Position numbers and translations under genes: made by a program. This document shows positions 43,187-49,073 of a stretch of 49,073 bases of DNA, piece by piece. The DNA is from Shewanella nanhaiensis. GTDB taxonomy: Bacteria > Pseudomonadota > Gammaproteobacteria > Enterobacterales > Shewanellaceae. Below the pieces are notes generated by a model. It saw only the letters and a list, made by a program, of their open reading frames with translations. It searched no databases and had not been told where the DNA came from. The stretch spans positions 1 to 49,073 of the forward strand of contig NZ_JAHZST010000025.1 in NCBI RefSeq assembly GCF_019457885.1, written 5' to 3'. Within the stretch, counting starts at the first letter, position 1. Each line of letters begins with the position of its first letter.

Positions 43187-44551
43187 CTAACCATATATTT
43201 GAGAAGGGAGCCAAGTGATTAACTCGGGCCAGATGCTCAATATCAACATCAGAAGCAACTGGATCCCAACAAAGGGGATCACACCTTTATAGATCTGACT
43301 GCTGGACACTAACTCTTTACTCACTCCTCTTAAGTAGAAGAGCGCAAAACCAAATGGTGGGGTTAAAAATGAAGTTTGTAGATTGACCGCTATCATGATC
43401 CCAAGCCAGATAGGATCGAGTCCCATCGCTAGCAATATAGGAGCAACTAAAGGTACAACCACGAAAGTGATCTCAATAAAATCCAAGATAAATCCGAGCA
43501 AAAATATCACTAACATGACCAGCAACGTAGCGCCAATCAAGCCACCTGGCATATTGTGGAACAAGTCATGGATAAGCACTTCACCACCAAATCCCCTAAA
43601 AACAAGAGAGAAGATAGAGGCACCTATCAAGATAAGAAACACCATAGAGGTGATCTTAGTGGTGCTGAGCATCACCTCTTTTAACAAGGGGAGAGTCATC
43701 TGCCGCTTAACAAGCGCTATCATTAACGCACCGAATGCGCCAACAGATGCAGCTTCTGTCGGCGTAGCAATACCCAGTAATATTGAGCCCAATACCAGAA
43801 AAATAAGCAGTAATGGTGGCACTAAAGCGCTGATAGTTTGCATCACAAAACTCAAATCTATGCTGCGTTTATCGAGCACTGCAGGAAACTGCGCAGGCTT
43901 ACGTTTAATTAATATCAAGGTATAGAGACAGTACATCACCAGCAAGAGTAAGCCAGGAATAAGTGCACCAGCAAACAGATCACCAACAGAAACAGATTTC
44001 GGGCTAAATATTCCCATTTTAAGCTGCGCCTGTTGATAGGCGTTAGAGAGCACATCACCCAAGAGTACAAGTGCAATCGAAGGGGGAATGATCTGCCCTA
44101 AGGTGCCTGTTGCGCAGATAGCTCCCGCGCTGAATGCCGGGTCATAACCTCGTTTCAACAGGGAGGGCAGAGACATCAATCCCATGGTGACTACCGTAGC
44201 CCCTACGATCCCTGTGCTAGCAGCAAGCAACATACCCACAAAGAAAACGCTGAAGATAAGCCCGCCTCTAAAACGGCCAAAGAGCTCTGCCATGCTAGTC
44301 AAAAGCTGCTCTGCCACTTTTGATTTTTCTAATACCACTCCCATAAACACAAAGAGCGGAACAGCCATTAAGATAGGGTTATTGATCACGCCATATAAGC
44401 GATTAGGCAGCGCGCCTAATAAACTGCTATCAAAAGTACCCGTTAACTCCCCAATACCTGCAAACATCAACGCAACGCCCGCTAGCGTTAATGCAACCGG
44501 ATAGCCCAGCATCAATACCAGACAGACAACTAAAAAGAGTAAGATAGCCAT
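43187..44551 (-). CDS. TRAP transporter large permease subunit (DctM-like)
   Basis: A sodium-coupled permease of 454 residues with about 12 helices. Characteristic segments are MFAGIGELTG, ASTGIVGATVVTMGLMSLPSLLKRGYD, GTLGQIIPPSIALVLLGD and LQTSFLTPPFGFALFYL. It overlaps the small subunit start by one base and lies 77 bases before the binding-protein gene. It has the enlarged loop after helix 6 seen in the FcbT3 branch. Confidence 0.94.
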   Translation of the reverse strand: MAILLFLVVCLVLMLGYPVALTLAGVALMFAGIGELTGTFDSSLLGALPNRLYGVINNPILMAVPLFVFMGVVLEKSKVAEQLLTSMAELFGRFRGGLIFSVFFVGMLLAASTGIVGATVVTMGLMSLPSLLKRGYDPAFSAGAICATGTLGQIIPPSIALVLLGDVLSNAYQQAQLKMGIFSPKSVSVGDLFAGALIPGLLLLVMYCLYTLILIKRKPAQFPAVLDKRSIDLSFVMQTISALVPPLLLIFLVLGSILLGIATPTEAASVGAFGALMIALVKRQMTLPLLKEVMLSTTKITSMVFLILIGASIFSLVFRGFGGEVLIHDLFHNMPGGLIGATLLVMLVIFLLGFILDFIEITFVVVPLVAPILLAMGLDPIWLGIMIAVNLQTSFLTPPFGFALFYLRGVSKELVSSSQIYKGVIPFVGIQLLLMLILSIWPELITWLPSQIYG

Positions 44552-45072
44552 TAACCCTGCTCTCCCCTCTTTTCACTCTCTGCACTCTTCTTAAACCACA
44601 GAGCCGATGCATGACGCACGAGTTCGACACTGCCTTGAAGCAACAGGCTCACAACCAGTAATAAAAGCAGACTTTTCTGTAGATAAACATATTCCAAACC
44701 GCCCGCTTCAACAGAGGTTTCAGCATAACGCCATGAAGCTAAAACATAATCGAAGCAGGAGTAGGTGATAAAGATACAAACAGGGAAAAGTAGAAAAAGA
44801 GTGCCAAGCAGATCAACCCAATGCTGACCACGGGAGGAGAAGTGTCGATAGAAGATATCCACCCGAACATGCCCATCATGTTTAAGGGTATACCCTGCCG
44901 CCAAAGTTAATACCGCGCCATGAAGATATAACGCGCCCTCTTGGATTGCCGTCGCACCTGTAGCAAAGGCATAACGAAGCACAACAACCGCTAAGGTCAT
45001 CAATACAATAAAGAGTGTAAACCAGCTTACCCCCTTACCGATAAATTCAGTTAACTTCTCTACTCGATTCAT
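44551..45072 (-). CDS. TRAP transporter small permease subunit (DctQ-like)
   Basis: 173 residues, four transmembrane helices (first GVSWFTLFIVLMTLAVVVLRYAF, then ALYLHGAVLTLAAGYTL). It stabilises the large permease. It is the first gene of the three-gene transporter operon (small, large, binding protein). Confidence 0.92.
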   Translation of the reverse strand: MNRVEKLTEFIGKGVSWFTLFIVLMTLAVVVLRYAFATGATAIQEGALYLHGAVLTLAAGYTLKHDGHVRVDIFYRHFSSRGQHWVDLLGTLFLLFPVCIFITYSCFDYVLASWRYAETSVEAGGLEYVYLQKSLLLLLVVSLLLQGSVELVRHASALWFKKSAESEKRGEQG

Positions 45073-45213
45073 CCATTTTAATCACTAGCCATCATTTAAC
45101 TTATTGATAACAGAAATAACGCAATAGATAAACAAAAAGCAGGCTAAATCAGAAAATAGAGGGAGGAGGAGACAGTTGACAATAACATGAAAAATAATAG
45201 GGACTTATTAAAC

Positions 45214-45247
45214 AAAAGAGCCTGAAAATAGGGGCTATTCTCAGGCT
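45214..45247 (-). terminator. Terminator after bolA
   Basis: A 13-bp stem (AGCCTGAGAATAG / CTATTTTCAGGCT, one G-U) around CCC, followed by CTTTTGTTT on the minus strand. Confidence 0.8.
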
Positions 45248-45267
45248 ATTTCAGCAAAGTGTTCGCT

Positions 45268-45567
45268 TTACCCTTTACACTTAGGCGAGTCCGGCACTGC
45301 CACCTCGGCCGCCCACTCATCGGGGGAGTAGGTGTGCATAGAAAGCGCATGCAAGCCGTTAGCGAACTCAGGAGCCAGCGCTTCATTAACAGCGCGGTGG
45401 CGAGCAAGAAGACGCTTACCCTCAAAGAACTCAGAGGTAATGATCACCTTAAAGTGAGTTTCTGAGTTAGGTGGCACATGGTGATTATGGCTTTCGTTGA
45501 TCACCTCAAGGTGAGTGGGTGACAGACTAGCGGTTAAATGCTCAATGATGCTTTGTGCTACTGACAT
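45268..45567 (-). CDS. bolA: BolA family protein
   Basis: A small KH-like fold protein that works with monothiol glutaredoxins in Fe-S or iron regulation and affects cell shape and stress responses. It has 99 residues; the family block HLEVINESHNHHVPPNSETHFKV is followed by the conserved His in ALSMHTYSPDEW. I choose the ATG at 45567; a TTG four codons earlier is possible. It lies 94 bases after the ACT-domain gene. Confidence 0.92.
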   Translation of the reverse strand: MSVAQSIIEHLTASLSPTHLEVINESHNHHVPPNSETHFKVIITSEFFEGKRLLARHRAVNEALAPEFANGLHALSMHTYSPDEWAAEVAVPDSPKCKG

Positions 45568-45661
45568 ACGATCTCTCAATTCAGCCTAAAATTCATGGCG
45601 GCAGGTTACAGCGATAGAGGGGCTGAGGTCAACTCCCCTCGAGCAGTACCAATGACATTAG

Positions 45662-46165
45662 TCAAAGTACCTTAACTCTCGCGTCATCAGTTACCCCTTC
45701 AAGCAGTTCAACAACACTCTCAGTGCTCACCCCTTCAGGAACCGCTAAATTTAACCTTGAGGAGAACACAGTTTGACCGATAGTCGACACATGTACCCGA
45801 TTAAACTCCATATGCTCAATCACCAGATCTAGATTAGTGAGGATATTGACGATATCTCGGGTTAAGCCTGAGCGATCACCGCAATCTACACTCAAATGAA
45901 GGGAGCTAGACACGCAGTCACTATTAATAAGCACTTGCTCAAAGATGAAGTGCAGTCCATCAAACTCCGAGATTAAACAAGATTTAAGCTCATCTTCAGC
46001 CTCGGGCTTTATCGCAACCTTCATCATTGCGCAGAAATGGCCATCGAGCTTAATCACCTTACTCGTCACCCACTCACCACCAAAGCGACGTGTCACTTCA
46101 GCAAGAGACTTAATCACTCCCGGAGCAATGTGGCCAACAACGCTAGCAATAAATAACTTTTTCAT
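45662..46165 (-). CDS. ACT-domain protein, GcvR-like
   Basis: 167 residues with two ACT domains in tandem, each with a beta-alpha-beta pattern (KLFIASVVGHIAPGVIKSLAEVTRRFGGEW; SSLHLSVDCGDRSGLTRDIVNILTNL). E. coli GcvR, which represses the glycine cleavage system through GcvA, has this build, but the sequence here is only moderately similar. It may be a regulator that senses an amino acid. No gcv genes are near. Confidence 0.75.
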   Translation of the reverse strand: MKKLFIASVVGHIAPGVIKSLAEVTRRFGGEWVTSKVIKLDGHFCAMMKVAIKPEAEDELKSCLISEFDGLHFIFEQVLINSDCVSSSLHLSVDCGDRSGLTRDIVNILTNLDLVIEHMEFNRVHVSTIGQTVFSSRLNLAVPEGVSTESVVELLEGVTDDARVKVL

Positions 46166-46246
46166 CTGATACTCCTCAATGCGATTTCATATTCAGCTTA
46201 GAGTATTTACCCACCGAATAGTGAGAGTTGAGTAACATATCCCAAA

Positions 46247-46885
46247 CTACTTAGAGTGATAATGTTTTGTCAGCAACCTAAAGGTAAAGTTAACTCTTGG
46301 CTCCATCACTTTCAGCCGCTTAGGCACACTATGCTCCCACTCATTCTGCATCGGCCAATGCATAATCAATAGATCGCCACTGTTTAATGGGATCTGGTAC
46401 TTTTGTAGGCTTACCTTATGGCGAATAAAGAAGTCACGCCGTGCTCCAATACTCACAGAGGCGATGTCGCTTCCACTTCTTATCTCAACCTCATCATCAC
46501 AGTGCCATCCCATAGAGTCTCGCCCATCGGCATAGCGGTTCACCAATACCCCATTGGTCTCAAGCTTAAAATCACGATAGAGCTTCTCCCTCAGCTTATT
46601 GGCGTATTTAGGCCAAGGTAAGGCGCTCACAAAGAGGCCTGAGTAGCGATAATCACAGCCTGAATCTCCAAACCAAACCTGAGTACGAGGAATTGGATGA
46701 GCTTGACCATAAACCTGAACCTCAGGGCGAGATAGCGGGTAACTTTTAACTTCGTTTAATAGGGCCGCTTGCTGCTCCTGATTGAGATAACCGGGGATCA
46801 ATGTGATAGGAGGCTGTGACTGCTGAGTGTCACTACTATTAACTAACACCTCAAATGGCTCAAAACTCAGGCCTTGCTGCTTCAT
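46247..46885 (-). CDS. alkB: Alpha-ketoglutarate-dependent dioxygenase, AlkB family
   Basis: This enzyme repairs alkylated bases in DNA or RNA by oxidative demethylation with Fe(II) and 2-oxoglutarate. The 212 residues show the iron ligands HCD (His128, Asp130) and His185, and the RxNxTxR motif RVNFTFR at 197-203. It looks closer to the ALKBH2/3-like branch (PRTQVWFGDSG) than to E. coli AlkB, so its substrate may differ. The start is the ATG at 46885 after GGAGAGGAT. It is divergent from rlmG. No Ada box was found. Confidence 0.9.
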   Translation of the reverse strand: MKQQGLSFEPFEVLVNSSDTQQSQPPITLIPGYLNQEQQAALLNEVKSYPLSRPEVQVYGQAHPIPRTQVWFGDSGCDYRYSGLFVSALPWPKYANKLREKLYRDFKLETNGVLVNRYADGRDSMGWHCDDEVEIRSGSDIASVSIGARRDFFIRHKVSLQKYQIPLNSGDLLIMHWPMQNEWEHSVPKRLKVMEPRVNFTFRLLTKHYHSK

Positions 46886-46979
46886 TATCCTCTCCAATAA
46901 CTGAGGCCTTAGGCGTATATACCTACCAATCTTAATCTGCGATAATGCGTGCCCCTATTTTATTGGTACATTTTGGCAT

Positions 46980-48239
46980 ATGACAACACAATTTTCAGTC
47001 GCTGGTATCGAGCTTGAGTTAGCCCGCTACCCAAAAGATCAGGAATCAAATTTACAAGCATGGGATGCTGCAGATGAACACCTGATAAAACATCTTATAG
47101 AGACTGAACAAGCCCCTGTTGTTACTGCCATTATCAATGATAACTTCGGCGCCTTAACCGCTTGTCTTCGCTCAATCGCGCCAACTTGGCCACTCATGGT
47201 TGAAACCGATGCAAAGACCAGCCTTTTAGGGAACCTGCAAAACCTGGCCACAAATAGCCTTTCGTCAGAGGGGATTGAGTGGCTCAATAGCCGTGAAGCA
47301 CTACCAGGGCAAATTGAACTGGTATTGATGAAGTTGCCAAAAAACTTAACTTACTTTGCTCACCAGCTTAATCGTTTATCTCAAGCGTTACCTAAAGGCA
47401 CTCAAGTGCTTATCAGTGCCAAAGCCAAATCCATCAACAAGTCTGTATTAGAGTTGATTGGTAAAAACTTAGGGCCAGCTTCTGCCAGCTTAACTTGGAA
47501 AAAGACCCGAGTGATCACCTGCATCAGCGATGGTAAGAGCCGCGCCCTTCCCAAAGAGGTGCAATGGTCAGTACCACAGCTAAATCTTGAGATACGCAAC
47601 CTAAGCAATGTGTTCGCAGCGAATAAGCTAGATATTGGCGCTGAGATCATGTTAGAGAATATGCCTAAGGGTGATTTTAAATCGATCATCGATCTTGGCT
47701 GTGGCAACGGCATACTGGGCCTACACGCCAAGCAGCTGTTCCCACAAGCTTATATTCACTTTGTCGACGACTCAGAGATGGCTATTGAATCAGCTAAGCA
47801 GAACTGGGCACTCAACAAACTAGACACACAAGGCCTAGTCGGCGAGCAAGCCACATTTGGCTGGGATGACTGCTTAACCCATATGAGTGAAGGTGTACGC
47901 CCCGATCTCGTGCTATGTAACCCACCTTTCCATCAAGGTGAAGCGATTACCGATCACATCGCCTGGCAGATGTTCCTACAATCTTGGCGGGCCCTTAAGA
48001 ATGGCGGTATCTTACACGTCGTTGGCAATCGTCACTTGGCATACCATATCAAGTTACAGCGCATCTTTAAAAACTGCACCACAGTGGCGTCAAACGGTAA
48101 GTTTGTGATCTTGCAAGCACAGAAGATTAGCAAGAAAGCAGAGCCTTTTGAGGCTTCCTCGACAGAAGCAGAGGCTAAGGTTGAAGTGACGGAAAGTGAG
48201 CCGCACCCACAAAGTTCACTTTATGGCACTAAGAAGTAG
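46980..48239 (+). CDS. rlmG: 23S rRNA (guanine-N2)-methyltransferase RlmG
   Basis: RlmG methylates G1835 of 23S rRNA. The N-terminal half is a degenerate methyltransferase domain (LQAWDAADEHLIKHL). The C-terminal half has the SAM motif IIDLGCGNGILG and the catalytic NPPF in LVLCNPPFHQGEAITDHIAW. At 419 residues it is about 40 longer than the E. coli enzyme, owing to an acidic, low-complexity C-terminal tail (EPFEASSTEAEAKVEVTESE). Confidence 0.95.
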   Translation: MTTQFSVAGIELELARYPKDQESNLQAWDAADEHLIKHLIETEQAPVVTAIINDNFGALTACLRSIAPTWPLMVETDAKTSLLGNLQNLATNSLSSEGIEWLNSREALPGQIELVLMKLPKNLTYFAHQLNRLSQALPKGTQVLISAKAKSINKSVLELIGKNLGPASASLTWKKTRVITCISDGKSRALPKEVQWSVPQLNLEIRNLSNVFAANKLDIGAEIMLENMPKGDFKSIIDLGCGNGILGLHAKQLFPQAYIHFVDDSEMAIESAKQNWALNKLDTQGLVGEQATFGWDDCLTHMSEGVRPDLVLCNPPFHQGEAITDHIAWQMFLQSWRALKNGGILHVVGNRHLAYHIKLQRIFKNCTTVASNGKFVILQAQKISKKAEPFEASSTEAEAKVEVTESEPHPQSSLYGTKK

Positions 48240-48240
48240 C

Positions 48241-48594
48241 TTGTCGGATAACAAATTCTAGCCACTTGCCAGATAACAAGTGGTAAGTCTCTTTTTGAGG
48301 TTTCATTGGGCAGGTTTGGTATTTGATGGTATCTAGGAAACCATAGCTTCAATCTTGTTAATTGCTTGCAGCATGTGCTGTGCAAGGATGCACCAATGTC
48401 GTGATCACATGGATGTGAATGAACGACCCTTATGTGTGAATACTTCTGCGGGACGCTATAAATATATCCCTATACGCTCGACGGTGGCATCTGATGTGAA
48501 TGGATTCACAAATGCCGTGGTGACAGGATGTCATAGAACGGCCTTGCCACCAACGCCCACAGCCGCGTTCACACCTGATTGTTTATTTCTTCGA
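48241..48594 (+). repeat. Interspersed mosaic repeat, copy D
   Basis: It starts right after rlmG. A hairpin CCACTTG / CAAGTGG (48262-48283) with a following CTTTTT may also terminate rlmG. The core holds four short hairpins with GGA loops on the plus strand: GTGCA-AGGA-TGCAC (48380-48393), TCACA-TGGA-TGTGA (48405-48418), TGTGAA-TGGA-TTCACA (48495-48510) and TGACA-GGA-TGTCA (48521-48533). It ends in CACACCTG...TCTTCGA. An 83-codon ORF runs through it but has no supporting signal. Confidence 0.8.
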
Positions 48595-48689
48595 CTCAAC
48601 TTCTAATGATTGAAACGACAAAGTCCCTTGGTGATCACAAGGCTTAGAGCGGTTACTCTAAGTCATAAATGGACAAAAGTTTGCTGACT

Positions 48690-48918
48690 TTCCTGATAGC
48701 AAGTTTCAAATATTTTTTGGGGTTTGGTTCATTGGGCGAGATTGGTACTTAGTTAGCTGACAGCAAGCTATTACTTTAATCCAGTTAATTGCTTGCAGCA
48801 TGCTTCCGTGCAGATACTTCAGTGAGACGACGCAAGTACAATCCCTGTAGTCTCTACGATGACATCCATGTCATCGAAGCTCACTGCCGCATCTACACCT
48901 GAGTGTTTATCTCTTCGA
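48690..48918 (+). repeat. Interspersed mosaic repeat, copy E
   Basis: Closely related to copy A: AAGTTTCAAATAT, ATTGCTTGCAGCATG, CAGTGAGACGACGCAAGTAC and the end GCCGCATCTACACCTG...TCTCTTCGA. The core hairpin CGATGACA / TGTCATCG (48857-48876) reads TGGA in the loop on the minus strand, where copy A has GGGA. Confidence 0.8.
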
Positions 48919-49054
48919 ATTAGGCTTTATCGTTATTACTCATTTCTGGACAGAATGTATGGTACGCCCCGTTATTGCAAATAATAAAGCAAGATAACAG
49001 GAGTTGGTTTGCGCTAATGTATTCAGAGTCTATTGAGACCTTCATTAGTCCCAG

Positions 49055-49073
49055 CTCTACGATGAGATCCGCG
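49055..49073 (+). repeat. Interspersed mosaic repeat, copy F, cut by the window end
   Basis: CTCTACGATGAGATCC matches the core of copies A and E just before the central loop, with a different stem sequence. The window ends inside it. Confidence 0.4.

Noticed and set aside
48355..48606. 83-codon reading frame on the plus strand
   Set aside because: It lies inside repeat copy D, for the same reasons.

Overview
The window is chromosomal DNA of a marine gammaproteobacterium, most likely a Shewanella. I infer this from the order of housekeeping genes (carAB, dapB, fklB, dnaKJ, proBA, a cytosolic aminopeptidase, pepD, dinB, two bacterioferritins, the nqr operon, luxS), which matches the layout I know from Shewanella genomes, and from protein sequences close to that genus. 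The sodium-pumping NQR and a TRAP transporter fit a marine lifestyle. The species cannot be fixed from the sequence alone.

Layout. 1-10.8 kb: carbamoyl-phosphate synthase (carA, carB), dapB, an FKBP isomerase, an M48 lipoprotein protease and dnaK-dnaJ, all on the minus strand, with two heat-shock (sigma-32) type promoters before dnaK. 10.9-18.5 kb: an accessory stretch with an EamA exporter, a beta-repeat surface/periplasmic protein, an AT-rich pair (HARE-HTH/GIY-YIG protein and lipoprotein) flanked by interspersed repeats, a hexapeptide acetyltransferase, a subclass B1 metallo-beta-lactamase with every zinc ligand in place, and a nitronate monooxygenase. 18.5-30.4 kb: proBA, an NCS2 purine permease, two related tandem small transcription units (one with a 32-codon ORF), an M17 aminopeptidase, pepD, dinB under a LexA box, and a chemoreceptor. 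30.5-41 kb: two bacterioferritin subunits behind Fur and FNR/EtrA sites, a GGDEF protein, and nqrABCDEF-apbE-nqrM. 41-48.2 kb: luxS, a three-gene TRAP transporter for an organic acid, bolA, an ACT-domain GcvR-like protein, an AlkB dioxygenase and rlmG. 48.2-49 kb: another array of the interspersed repeats.

How the parts work together. Many genes are growth and stress housekeeping: pyrimidine/arginine, lysine and proline precursors, protein folding, peptide salvage (M17 plus PepD), iron storage, and the sodium pump with both of its maturation factors (ApbE attaches FMN; NqrM is needed for iron incorporation).

The two least explained items are (i) a mosaic repeat family at 12.76-12.99, 14.55-15.35 and 48.24-49.07 kb. 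Its cores hold short hairpins whose stems differ but whose loops all present GGA, like CsrA/RsmA sites. (ii) The paired small transcription units at 22.6-23.5 kb, each with its own promoter and terminator and a shared structured 3' part.
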